Positions 43,956 through 52,122 of a DNA stretch of 64,000 nt are shown in pieces (position 1 is the first letter of the stretch; each line of letters starts with the position of its first letter). The position numbers and the translations under genes were made by a program. The DNA comes from JAYZDF01 sp036337945 (GTDB lineage: Bacteria; Myxococcota; Kuafuiibacteriia; Kuafuiibacteriales; Kuafuiibacteriaceae): NCBI GenBank assembly GCA_036337945.1, contig JAYZDF010000015.1:1-64000 (forward strand), given 5' to 3'. The notes below the pieces were generated by a model. That model searched no databases. It was not told the DNA's origin and saw nothing but the letters and a program-made list of their open reading frames with translations.

Positions 43956-45545
43956 ATGCCAATAACCGTAAATAAACCAGCCCTGAAATCATTCTCTGAT
44001 TCACTCGTTGCCAGGAGTCAGCAAGACGCTTCGGCAAAAGTAGACGCCCAAGCACTCGACCAAATTATTTCAATCGTCGGTGACACCTCGGATAAATCAA
44101 GCAGTTCAATTGCCGACACCTTGAAGTCGAGCAACATGTCGGCTCAAGAGAAACTAGCGCTCGCCAAGGCCGGTATGACAGACTCGGAAAAAGATGATGT
44201 CATTGCCCTCATCAACGACGCACAGTTTGCAAGCCTGCTGGACCCAGTATCATCAAATTTCCTGAAAGCACTGGTTGGGCTGGAGCCTCTTCAAGCCGTG
44301 GACCAAGTCGGTGGTGTTACAGCAGCAAGCGCTGTCGCCCAAAGTCCACAAATGGAAGCCGTGAAAAAGTTCAAAGGGCTTGTAAAGTCTGGACAACTTT
44401 CAAAGTATTACGATGCAGCGATTGGCATTGGCGACGCAAACCTCAAAGACGAAGCGATGAAACTTTTCGAAAGTCTTCCCAAAATAACGCCATCGGCCAC
44501 TGCCGACGACTTTGTCGCTCTAGGGCTTTGGACGACAAAGCCACGTGGAACGGAAGCAATGCAGAAGTCTGCACGCTTCTTGCCCGGGCGCCAAGTCATC
44601 ACCCCATGCACAATCAACGCAGACACTGGTGCCGGAAGTAATTTCTTGAGCTATAAAGAAGGCGGGGTCGCAGGTAAGACGTACCGTGCCACTCTGGCCG
44701 GCGAAATAGGAAATAAATACCTGGTGAAGGTAGACGGTAAAGACGAGCCTATTGAAGTCCCGAAAGCCAAGATTCACGAACTCAACCAACCTCACCTTTT
44801 CGAAGGCGATAATATTAGACTCGGGAAAAATGTAGATTACGGCAGTCCCTTCATGAAAGCCAAAGTCGCCGAAGCAGCCATCAAGATGGATGAGTTAGTT
44901 GGAAAGCTCGACTTTACCCAAAAACACACAGATAGCGGAAATTCATTTGTTTCGATTCTATCGAGAGGAGCAGGCGCAAAAGAGACATCGGCTATTCAGC
45001 GTCAGTGCGTCAAAATCATCCATGACGTGATCGATATGCTTTATCCAAGCCAAGGCGTATATCAAAGGCCCGGGCGTTCGTCCGACCGAGATGCTGGACG
45101 CCAAGCGGTCAAGGGAATCGGTTCTTGCTACATTCAAGCAGGTGTCATGGCTGGAATGTTAGCCCCCTTCAGCAAGCCCCTGGGAGTAGATGTCCAGTTC
45201 ATCAGCGGAGGCGTGTATCGAAACACTCGTTCATCGGATGACCCCGGTCGACAGTTTAGAAGCTACTCCGGTCAAGCACATGGTTGGTTACAGTTGACCT
45301 ACCGGCCTTCAATGGAGCTACGAATTTGTGATCGTACCTGGAGCCAACCAGACCACCCAGCCGATCGAGCATACTCTAAATGGGGAGACAGGTATCCTTC
45401 CGGAAACTACTGGGGAATGAAGACCCGACCTGTTTCTGATACTGATGTAAACATGTCTGGAGATGTCAGTGTGGATACGTTCGACCGTCAATTTGGTGTT
45501 CAGGGCTCGGACGGCCGCGACAATCATATGTCGAGAACGCAATAA
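43956..45545 (+). CDS. Unknown protein with transglutaminase-like Cys-His-Asp arrangement
   Basis: A protein of 529 aa without signal peptide. Residues 1-180 are helical and polar; residues 230-285 look like a small beta module (TYRATLAGEIGNKYLVKVDG, resembling an SH3/KOW-like barrel). The C-terminal part contains Cys391 in GSCYIQAGVMAGML, His442 in AHGWLQL and Asp459 in ICDRTW. This Cys...His...Asp order and spacing, with strands before His and Asp, is the layout of transglutaminase-like cysteine enzymes (proteases, amidases or cross-linkers). That is an inference from pattern; no close family is recognised. It is the last gene of the four-gene cluster and shares the MPI... N-terminus with the dikinase-like protein. 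Confidence 0.55.
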   Translation: MPITVNKPALKSFSDSLVARSQQDASAKVDAQALDQIISIVGDTSDKSSSSIADTLKSSNMSAQEKLALAKAGMTDSEKDDVIALINDAQFASLLDPVSSNFLKALVGLEPLQAVDQVGGVTAASAVAQSPQMEAVKKFKGLVKSGQLSKYYDAAIGIGDANLKDEAMKLFESLPKITPSATADDFVALGLWTTKPRGTEAMQKSARFLPGRQVITPCTINADTGAGSNFLSYKEGGVAGKTYRATLAGEIGNKYLVKVDGKDEPIEVPKAKIHELNQPHLFEGDNIRLGKNVDYGSPFMKAKVAEAAIKMDELVGKLDFTQKHTDSGNSFVSILSRGAGAKETSAIQRQCVKIIHDVIDMLYPSQGVYQRPGRSSDRDAGRQAVKGIGSCYIQAGVMAGMLAPFSKPLGVDVQFISGGVYRNTRSSDDPGRQFRSYSGQAHGWLQLTYRPSMELRICDRTWSQPDHPADRAYSKWGDRYPSGNYWGMKTRPVSDTDVNMSGDVSVDTFDRQFGVQGSDGRDNHMSRTQ

Positions 45546-45617
45546 AGGCATTTTCTATCCTCGACGTCATCTCAATCGGTGTTTGCTCGCCCGACCATTT
45601 CGTGTCATCTGGTTGGT

Positions 45618-46589
45618 GTGAAGGTCTTCATAACTGGCGCATCTGGATTTCTTGGTTCCGCGGTCGTAAGGTCGCTTTTGCGCGATAACCACGAGGTCAT
45701 AGCGATTGTTCGGCCGACATCTCAACGCAAGCACTTGGACCAGCTGGGTGTCGAAGTCATAACGGGCGAGTTAACTGATACAGCAAGTCTCCATCGTTCT
45801 ATGAATGGCTGTGAGGGGCTTTGCCATATTGCCGGCGCAGCCGGAAGCTTCTATCTCGACGAAGACAACTACTATCAGGCAAATGTGGTAACAACCTCAC
45901 ACGTTTTCGCTGCCGCGAAACAGGCTGGTATAAGGCGCTCTGTCTATTGTGGCAGTGTGGTCGTTCCGCAGCGACTCGACAGTCCCTATGGCTTATCGAA
46001 GCGGCTCGGTATGCAAGTTGCCATGGCTTCTGCGGACGAAAACTTCGTCGTAACAGCCGTACACCCCTCTGGGATGATTGGACCAGAAGACCGCAAACCA
46101 ACCCCTCTTGGCCAGGCCGTTATTCAGCTTGCCGATGGAAATATGCCGATCACGATAGGTGGTGGCTCAGGCTACATTGACGTGGATGATGCCGCTGATA
46201 TGCACGTTGCGGCAATGGTCCGGGGAGATAACCTTGGAGAGTATATAGCAAATGCTGAGTACTTTGATAATCGAGTTCTTTACAGAGAACTGGCGAAGTT
46301 CACAAGTCAACGCGCACCTTTCGTTTTACCCATTGAAATTGCTCAGTTGTACGCAGCTTTTGATGAACCTCGAGCAAGAAAAGAAGAACGCTCACCAGTC
46401 GTGAGTAAATTCACAACGAGTTACTTGGCGCAGGGCAAAGCAAAAGACCTCGATGGAAAAGCTGACCGAAAACGACTAAATTTACCACCCGCGAAGCCGG
46501 TCTTAGAGTCTTTTGCCGATGCTCTCGAATGGTTTGAAACCAATAACATGCTCGGTAAAGAAGAAGACTTTGGCCCCTCTCGCGCCTAA
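45618..46589 (+). CDS. NAD-dependent epimerase/dehydratase (extended SDR)
   Basis: About 323 aa from GTG 45618 (VKVFITGASGFLG). It shows the extended SDR motifs: dinucleotide loop GASGFLGSA, NNVTS-like helix (YQANVVTTSHVF), SPYGLSKRLGMQ with the catalytic YxxxK form Y-G-L-S-K, and a downstream VHPSGMIGPED. This resembles dihydroflavonol-4-reductase/hopanoid-associated sugar-epimerase-like proteins. The substrate is unknown. A longer reading from 45579 is open but adds residues before the Rossmann strand. It follows the transglutaminase-like gene by 72 nt and might be read through from that cluster. Confidence 0.85.
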   Translation: MKVFITGASGFLGSAVVRSLLRDNHEVIAIVRPTSQRKHLDQLGVEVITGELTDTASLHRSMNGCEGLCHIAGAAGSFYLDEDNYYQANVVTTSHVFAAAKQAGIRRSVYCGSVVVPQRLDSPYGLSKRLGMQVAMASADENFVVTAVHPSGMIGPEDRKPTPLGQAVIQLADGNMPITIGGGSGYIDVDDAADMHVAAMVRGDNLGEYIANAEYFDNRVLYRELAKFTSQRAPFVLPIEIAQLYAAFDEPRARKEERSPVVSKFTTSYLAQGKAKDLDGKADRKRLNLPPAKPVLESFADALEWFETNNMLGKEEDFGPSRA

Positions 46590-46596
46590 GATTTTC

Positions 46597-46884
46597 TAGT
46601 CTTCAAAGAATCCTGGGCTGTTCATTGAATCGACGATTTCATCAGCGGTGATACCGCCCATTCCCACGCCTCCTTTGACAGAGGCCTTCGCCCTGCCGAT
46701 GTCAATTCTACTCTTTGCACTAACCTCGAACCTATTGGAATAAGAACGACCAGAGGCGAACTGCGATATAACCAGTTCTCCGTAACAAGTCTCCGCATCG
46801 AAAGTACGCTCAACGAAACTGCGATAAAGCGTTACTGAGAATTGATTGGTTGACGATACGAAGTTTTTTTGCTGGCTGCTTCAT
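46597..46884 (-). pseudogene. Probable small gene broken by a one-base indel in an A7 run
   Basis: From TAG 46597-46599 upward, one minus-strand frame is open for about 95 codons and reads like protein (FSVTLYRSFVERTFDAE, GELVISQFASGRS, GGVGMGGITADEIVDS). It has no usable start. An ATG at 46882-46884 (MKQPAKK) lies in another frame, and both frames join naturally if one A is removed from the seven-A run just downstream of it. The joined product would be about 94 aa. This may be a decayed gene, a homopolymer sequencing error or a slippage site. No family recognised. Confidence 0.35.
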
Positions 46885-46940
46885 TGAGGCAGCAATCGGT
46901 GGCTATAAGACTGCATCTCGCCAAACTCGAGGTACAATTC

Positions 46941-47909
46941 TTACTTTTTCTTGTGCTGATAATGCTTCTTCATTTTCTCGAGTTGCTCTTTGTATTTTTC
47001 GCAGGGGTCGAGATTATCGACTCTAGGCGTAAACCATACGTAATCAAAGCGGGCCACATCATAGTCTTGCGGATGATCTAGGTCTTTGTAGACCTCAACA
47101 AATCCAATACTTATGCTCTCACCGCCTAGATGGTTCGGTACTCCATAGTCTTTGCGAACGTGTCCGTTCCCAGCCACTAACACGAACGGTTTGTTGCCGG
47201 ATTGCTCTCGAAGCTCTTTGACCATCCAATGGTCTTTGAATCGCTGCGCTGCGGTCATCATTGCAACCATACTTTCATTGGCGTAGCCGCAGTGGGACTT
47301 TGTGATATCATCAACGAGATTATCGAGCCCTTTTTGTGAAATAGTACCCCAGGTGTCGACGGGTTGTTCCTTCACGGACCGGGCGATGCCCATGAGACGC
47401 TTTCTCGATGGATGTACAGCGAGCACTGAAGAATTGGCACGATAGACCGCTTCAAAAAGCGGAGCATAGACTTCAAATTTTGGCCAGCCACTTTTACTCC
47501 ACCTAACAGCATCAGCGAATTGTTCGACGCGTTTGACTGATTTGAGCGGTTCCTTGTCTGGTTCATCAAGCATTTCAAATCCAACCACGACCTCTCGATA
47601 TTTGGCGATTTGTGAAACTACCCAGGCCTGCAGCCGGTGGTGGTCGGAATTATCGTGCCTTTCTCCAAGGAGCACATGCGAACTCGCCTGGATCTCGCCG
47701 GCAAAAGCCTTTGGGGTAATAAATTTTTGCTCCGATTCCGACCAGATGAGTCCAACCAGGTGATGGTCGCGAAGCTCGGGAGAAACCCAATCATTGAGTG
47801 ACGGCGGGTCAACCGGAGTCGGCGCAGATTCGGAGACTTGAGCGCCCAAAACAATAAGTAGGGCTCCGAGGTAGGAAGAAACCGGAAATTTCACACCTTG
47901 GAAGTTCAA
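46941..47909 (-). CDS. ChaN-like (Tiki/EreA superfamily) haem- or iron-related exported protein
   Basis: About 322 aa from TTG 47909, which has a GAGG Shine-Dalgarno 8 nt upstream and yields a signal peptide (FPVSSYLGALLIVLGAQVSESA); earlier ATG starts (47951, 48050) would lengthen it and crowd the divergent promoter. The core has the ChaN/DUF399 signatures: SHVLLGERHDNSDHHRLQAW with the Glu/His pair, EVVVGFEMLDEPDK, and near the end FVLVAGNGHVRKDYGVP with a conserved GH. ChaN of Campylobacter binds haem as a lipoprotein; this one ends its signal without a lipobox Cys. The role in iron or haem uptake is inferred from family. Confidence 0.8.
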   Translation of the reverse strand: MNFQGVKFPVSSYLGALLIVLGAQVSESAPTPVDPPSLNDWVSPELRDHHLVGLIWSESEQKFITPKAFAGEIQASSHVLLGERHDNSDHHRLQAWVVSQIAKYREVVVGFEMLDEPDKEPLKSVKRVEQFADAVRWSKSGWPKFEVYAPLFEAVYRANSSVLAVHPSRKRLMGIARSVKEQPVDTWGTISQKGLDNLVDDITKSHCGYANESMVAMMTAAQRFKDHWMVKELREQSGNKPFVLVAGNGHVRKDYGVPNHLGGESISIGFVEVYKDLDHPQDYDVARFDYVWFTPRVDNLDPCEKYKEQLEKMKKHYQHKKK

Positions 47910-48067
47910 CCTGAACACCTCAACTGTCGAGAAATAAGAGCAAATTACCATCCACCCCAAAAAAAAGTCTCGTTTCCCCAAAATATTCTTTATTTCTTCG
48001 GGTTTTACTGACAAAACTTTCAAGTCAGCCCGGCGTCGCTCGGAAAGCACTTAAAAAGGAACTTACT

Positions 48068-48529
48068 ATGTCAAAATCGTCAAAACTCTTATTCATTCTT
48101 ACCCTTAGTGCACTTGTTGCTGCATGCGGAGATGATGTGAAGTCATCGAGTGGAACTGGTGGCTCAAACAGTTCAAGCGCAGATGCTGGCGCAACTCCCG
48201 TCGTCGACGCAGGCTTCCCAGGTCAAAACGAAGACGCCGGAACCGAGATGGACGCGGGTACTTCAGGCGGAACCGTAAGTGACGAATGGTCCAAAGTTTG
48301 TAGCGACGATACGGAATGCGGAACTCCGACGGACTTCTGCGTAAAACAACCCGGACAAAGCGAAGGTTATTGCTCTGTTCGTTGTTCCAAGACCGCCGAA
48401 TGCACCGAGTTGAATCCTCCTGCGGATTGGACATGTAACGCAGTCTTCGCAGCCTGCGATGGAAGCGATTTCACTTGGTGCGGACCTTCTAGCGAAATCG
48501 GGATGGGCCCGATCAGCGAATGTGAATAG
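48068..48529 (+). CDS. Cys-rich secreted lipoprotein
   Basis: A protein of 153 aa with AAGGA Shine-Dalgarno upstream. The signal ends SALVAACGDD, a good lipobox. A 55-residue Ser/Gly/Asp/Ala linker follows (VDAGFPGQNEDAGTEMDAG), then a compact domain with ten Cys (VCSDDTECGTPTDFCV, YCSVRCSKTAECTE, TCNAVFAACDG, WCG, ECE). This disulfide pattern occurs in many surface lipoproteins of Myxococcota. Function unknown. It is divergent from the ChaN-like gene and 43 nt upstream of the molybdenum hydroxylase genes, with which it may be co-transcribed. Confidence 0.82.
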   Translation: MSKSSKLLFILTLSALVAACGDDVKSSSGTGGSNSSSADAGATPVVDAGFPGQNEDAGTEMDAGTSGGTVSDEWSKVCSDDTECGTPTDFCVKQPGQSEGYCSVRCSKTAECTELNPPADWTCNAVFAACDGSDFTWCGPSSEIGMGPISECE

Positions 48530-48572
48530 TGGAGCCTAACTGAATAATCGCACCCGGATGATTGGAGGAGAA

Positions 48573-49025
48573 ATGACGAAGTTTCAACTCAATGGAAAGC
48601 AAGTTGTCGTGGAAGCAGACCCGACAAAGCCTCTGCTTTGGGTTCTCCGTGAGGATCTTCAACTCACTTCAACGAAATACGGATGCGGAATTGGTCAATG
48701 CGGTGCGTGCACGGTTCTGGTCAATGACCGGGCCGTGCGCAGCTGCGTTACCCTGGTAGGTCAAATCGACGGCCGTAACGTACGCACACTTGAAAACCTC
48801 GATGACAGACTGGGTGCTTCGCTCAAAAATTCTTGGGTAAAGCATTCGGTCCCACAATGCGGCTTTTGTCAGTCTGGCCAAATTTTAGGTGCTTATTCTC
48901 TGCTCAAGAATGAGCCACAAGTGGCCGCCGAAGAAATTCCCACCAAACTGACAAACATCTGCCGATGTGGAACTTACAAGAGAATTCACGAAGCCGTCGA
49001 AAGTGTCGCCAAGGGTGAAGAGTAA
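48573..49025 (+). CDS. Molybdenum hydroxylase 2Fe-2S subunit (IorA-like)
   Basis: A protein of 150 aa from ATG 48573, preceded by GGAGGAG. It has both 2Fe-2S clusters of the xanthine-oxidase family small subunit: the ferredoxin-type CGIGQCGACTVLVN...C near residues 40-60 and the C-terminal CGFCQSGQI ... CRCGTYKRI. Length and motif order match the alpha subunit of isoquinoline 1-oxidoreductase/aldehyde oxidoreductase. It passes electrons from the molybdenum centre of the subunit encoded 4 nt downstream to an acceptor. No FAD subunit is adjacent, as is usual for the IorAB type, which uses a cytochrome-like acceptor. Confidence 0.93.
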   Translation: MTKFQLNGKQVVVEADPTKPLLWVLREDLQLTSTKYGCGIGQCGACTVLVNDRAVRSCVTLVGQIDGRNVRTLENLDDRLGASLKNSWVKHSVPQCGFCQSGQILGAYSLLKNEPQVAAEEIPTKLTNICRCGTYKRIHEAVESVAKGEE

Positions 49026-49029
49026 TCTC

Positions 49030-51168
49030 ATGATTTTTCAAACTGATCGGCGAAGCTTCCTGAAATGGTCCGGTACGGGGATCGTTAGTCTCGTTATAGG
49101 GTGTCGGTCGAAAGATGATATCGCTATGATGCCCGACCCGGGAGACCTACCTCCGGAGGAGGTTGAACGGATCTTTCAGCCTCTTACGACGTGGCTGAGA
49201 ATCGCGAACGACGAAACCATAGAAGTCGCAGTTCAAAAGGCCGAGATGGGTCAAGGAGTGCATACAACGCTTCCACTGATGATTGCTGAGGAATTAGATG
49301 CAGACCTAAGTAGGATGGAGGTCAAGCTGGTTGGAGAACTGCCACCCTACTCCATTCCTGGCGGTCTACCTATGACCTACGGAAGCACCTCTGTGAGTTC
49401 GACGTATGAAGCTTTCCGACAAGTAGGAGCTGCCGCTCGTTCTGTCCTAATGAGTGCCGCAGCAGCTAAGTGGAATATCTCTACAGAGCAAATAAAGACA
49501 GAAAACGGTAAGTGCATTCATCCAAACGGTGAAGTGCTCACTTATGGCGCGCTAGTTTTAGACGCCCAAAGCCTGGATATTCCTGAAGACGTTCAGCTAA
49601 AAGACCCTTCAGAATTCAAGCTCATCGGCCAATCACAACCCAGACTTCAAGATTCACTCATTGTAAGCGGACAATGTTCTTATGGCGCTGACGTGCCGCT
49701 TCCAGGGCGAAAATTTGCTGCACTTCGACATGGCCCTATCATCGGTAGTGTCCCTGAAAACGTTTCTAGTCTGAGCAGCTCTAACCCTGCTGTGTCATCC
49801 ATCGTCGAGCTCCCAAATGCTGTCGCGGTTGTTGCTGACAGTTTCTGGACAGCAAAAAAAGTCGTTGAGGAACTTCCTATTGAGTTTTCTGAACCTCCTG
49901 AAAGTGTAGCTTACAGTTCAGACACAGACGAAGCAGAGCTAATGCAAGCCGTCGAATCAGATGGCAAAGAGGTCCTAAGAGTTGGAGACCCGGATACCCT
50001 GAACGGTACTGATTTTACTGAGCTTTCAGCAAGCTACTTTGTACCGCATCTGGCTCATTTTCCAATGGAGCCAGTGACGGCGACCGCACATGTGACGGCA
50101 GACAAGGCCGAAGTATGGCTTCCCACTCAATCTGCCTATTTTGTGCGCATGAAGGTTGAGTCCGTCACTGGCCTAAAAGCAGAACAAATAACGATTCACC
50201 CGACGTTCATCGGAGGTGGGTTCGGCCGTAAAGCTGATACCGACTACGTCGAAGCGGCAGTTCGCATCGCAATGGAAATTGATGAACCTGTAACGTTAAT
50301 TTGGTCACGAGAAGAAGATACGGCTCGGGACAGATTCCGACCAGCATTTGCGGGGCACTTAGCGGGCTTCCTTGATAGCAATAATAACCTTGCAGGATGG
50401 ATTGCCACAAACGCCGGGCCGTCAGTCTTAGGTTTTGGCGAAAGCGACCCGCTCTCTATTCAAGGTTTCAACGATATCCCCTACAGCATTGATAATGTGC
50501 AAGTGAATCATATCAATCGTGAAACAATCGTTGATGCAGGCTTTTGGCGATCTATTGGGCATACCCAGAACACATTCTTCGTAGAAAGCTTTTTAGATGA
50601 GCTAGCGTCTGCAGCTGACATAGACCCTGTCCAGTTCCGACTAAAACTTCTAGAGAATAACCAGCGCGTCCGAACGGTCCTCGAAAAGGCCGCTAACTTG
50701 GGCCGCTGGGGTCGGCCATTTACAGACGGAGCATCTCAAGGGGTGGCTGTTTGCGCAGATTATGGTTCAGTTTTAGCATTGGTGTGTGAAGTAACCATCG
50801 ATGAAGAGCGCAAACTGATCAAAGTTCACCGATTGAGTGCTGCGGTCGACTGCGGCTTCGCTATCCAGCCGGATGGGGTTATGGCTCAAGTACAAGGCGG
50901 ACTATTGTTCGGTTTGAGCGCAGCACTGTACGAAGAAATCACAATCAAAAACGGAGTTGTCGAACAAAGCAACCTGAACAATTATCGGATTTTATCACCG
51001 GCTGAGACACCTGATATCGAAATTGAGATTGTCAATAGCGGTGCCAAAGTGGGCGGCATGGGTGAAATTGCCGTTGGTCCAGTTGCTCCTGCTGTCGCAA
51101 ATGCGGTGTTCAAAGCCACGGCAAACCGAGTACGTCGACTTCCTCTTTACAAAAGTCTATTCACCTAA
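49030..51168 (+). CDS. Molybdenum hydroxylase catalytic subunit (IorB-like), Tat-exported
   Basis: A protein of 712 aa from ATG 49030. The N-terminus has a twin-arginine signal (DRRSFLKWSG) followed by a hydrophobic stretch and VIGC, so the folded enzyme is exported by Tat and possibly lipid-anchored. Molybdopterin-binding regions of the family are visible: QKAEMGQGVHTTLPLMIAEEL, MTYGSTSVSSTYEAFRQ, HFPMEPVTATAHV, FIGGGFGRKADTDYV and near the end GGMGEIAVGPVAPAVANAV with the catalytic Glu region. It is an IorB/aldehyde dehydrogenase-type periplasmic enzyme hydroxylating a heterocycle or oxidising an aldehyde; the substrate is unknown. It pairs with the 2Fe-2S subunit directly upstream. Confidence 0.92.
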   Translation: MIFQTDRRSFLKWSGTGIVSLVIGCRSKDDIAMMPDPGDLPPEEVERIFQPLTTWLRIANDETIEVAVQKAEMGQGVHTTLPLMIAEELDADLSRMEVKLVGELPPYSIPGGLPMTYGSTSVSSTYEAFRQVGAAARSVLMSAAAAKWNISTEQIKTENGKCIHPNGEVLTYGALVLDAQSLDIPEDVQLKDPSEFKLIGQSQPRLQDSLIVSGQCSYGADVPLPGRKFAALRHGPIIGSVPENVSSLSSSNPAVSSIVELPNAVAVVADSFWTAKKVVEELPIEFSEPPESVAYSSDTDEAELMQAVESDGKEVLRVGDPDTLNGTDFTELSASYFVPHLAHFPMEPVTATAHVTADKAEVWLPTQSAYFVRMKVESVTGLKAEQITIHPTFIGGGFGRKADTDYVEAAVRIAMEIDEPVTLIWSREEDTARDRFRPAFAGHLAGFLDSNNNLAGWIATNAGPSVLGFGESDPLSIQGFNDIPYSIDNVQVNHINRETIVDAGFWRSIGHTQNTFFVESFLDELASAADIDPVQFRLKLLENNQRVRTVLEKAANLGRWGRPFTDGASQGVAVCADYGSVLALVCEVTIDEERKLIKVHRLSAAVDCGFAIQPDGVMAQVQGGLLFGLSAALYEEITIKNGVVEQSNLNNYRILSPAETPDIEIEIVNSGAKVGGMGEIAVGPVAPAVANAVFKATANRVRRLPLYKSLFT

Positions 51169-51189
51169 TTGGGAGTCATTGCTGATGCC

Positions 51190-52080
51190 TCATCGCTCAA
51201 TAGGCAAACTGTCTTCTTGAGACCATTCCCACCACGAACCATCATAATTTCGAACACTGGAATAACCATAGTGGACGAGAACAGCTTGAACGAAAGCGCT
51301 CCGTACACCCCCGGTGCAGTACGTAATGATCTCAGAGTCTTCTGCTAGCTTTAGGTCTCGCAGAACTTCACTCACATCTTTGCGAGACAGAATTGTGCCG
51401 TCATCCCTCATTAGTCTCTTCCAAAAGAGGTGTTTTGCGCCAGGAATCCTTCCCCCTCTCTTTGAGAAATACGGTGTCTTGCCCATATATTCGCCTAAAG
51501 ACCGGGTGTCCAAGATACTCATGTTACCTTTTCTAATTTTGCTACGAAGCTCGGATAAGGTTATTCGGACGGTGCTGCTTAGGGTCCATCTCGTAAGCCG
51601 AGCGGACGGTCGGTTCGCTTGAGTTTGCTTTCTTTTAGCGTTAACCGGTAGCCCCTGAGAACGCCATCGCTCAATACCTCCATCGAGAATGGCTACATCT
51701 CGAAATCCGAAATATTTCAACATCCACCAAATTCTTGCTTCCTCGCCAAATCCTCTATGCGCATCACCGTAAACAAGAATCTTATCTTTAAGACCTAAAC
51801 CAAGCTGAGATAATCGCCTCGCTACACTTTCAGACTTCGTTGAAACTTTACTGTTTCTTCGAATGACCCACAGGTTTAATGCCGTGGGTGTCCCGTGCTC
51901 AAGAAATTCACGCCAGTCAATTTTTATAGATTCAGGCAGGTAGAAATTATTGTGGTCATCCGTTCGGGCATCGAGAATCGTCAGTGATGCCGGATCATTT
52001 TTCAATCTTTCATTGACGTCTTTGACAGATAAGAAGACCGGCGTATTTATGAGGGTCGCAAAGATTAGCGATGGTAACAT
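51190..52080 (-). CDS. Double-rhodanese sulfurtransferase (SseA-like)
   Basis: A protein of 296 aa with two rhodanese domains. The N-terminal one (about 20-140) has Asp in place of the catalytic Cys (YGDAHRG), as in all two-domain thiosulfate/3-mercaptopyruvate sulfurtransferases. The C-terminal one has the active loop YCTGGVRSA; the loop CTGGVR is closer to thiosulfate than to mercaptopyruvate enzymes. A hydrophobic start (MLPSLIFATLINTPVFLSV) may be a signal peptide, which would place it in the periplasm. It transfers sulfane sulfur to cyanide or thiols. It is convergent with the molybdenum hydroxylase genes; no operon partner. Confidence 0.9.
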   Translation of the reverse strand: MLPSLIFATLINTPVFLSVKDVNERLKNDPASLTILDARTDDHNNFYLPESIKIDWREFLEHGTPTALNLWVIRRNSKVSTKSESVARRLSQLGLGLKDKILVYGDAHRGFGEEARIWWMLKYFGFRDVAILDGGIERWRSQGLPVNAKRKQTQANRPSARLTRWTLSSTVRITLSELRSKIRKGNMSILDTRSLGEYMGKTPYFSKRGGRIPGAKHLFWKRLMRDDGTILSRKDVSEVLRDLKLAEDSEIITYCTGGVRSAFVQAVLVHYGYSSVRNYDGSWWEWSQEDSLPIER

Positions 52081-52122
52081 TCGACTGCTTCCTAGTTTTG
52101 CTTAGATTTCAACCAAAACAAA

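Noticed and set aside
46622..46813. A 63-aa minus-strand frame in the gap after the epimerase
   Set aside because: The alternative frame in the same place (46597-46884) reads far more like protein; this one is Arg/Ser-rich shadow sequence.
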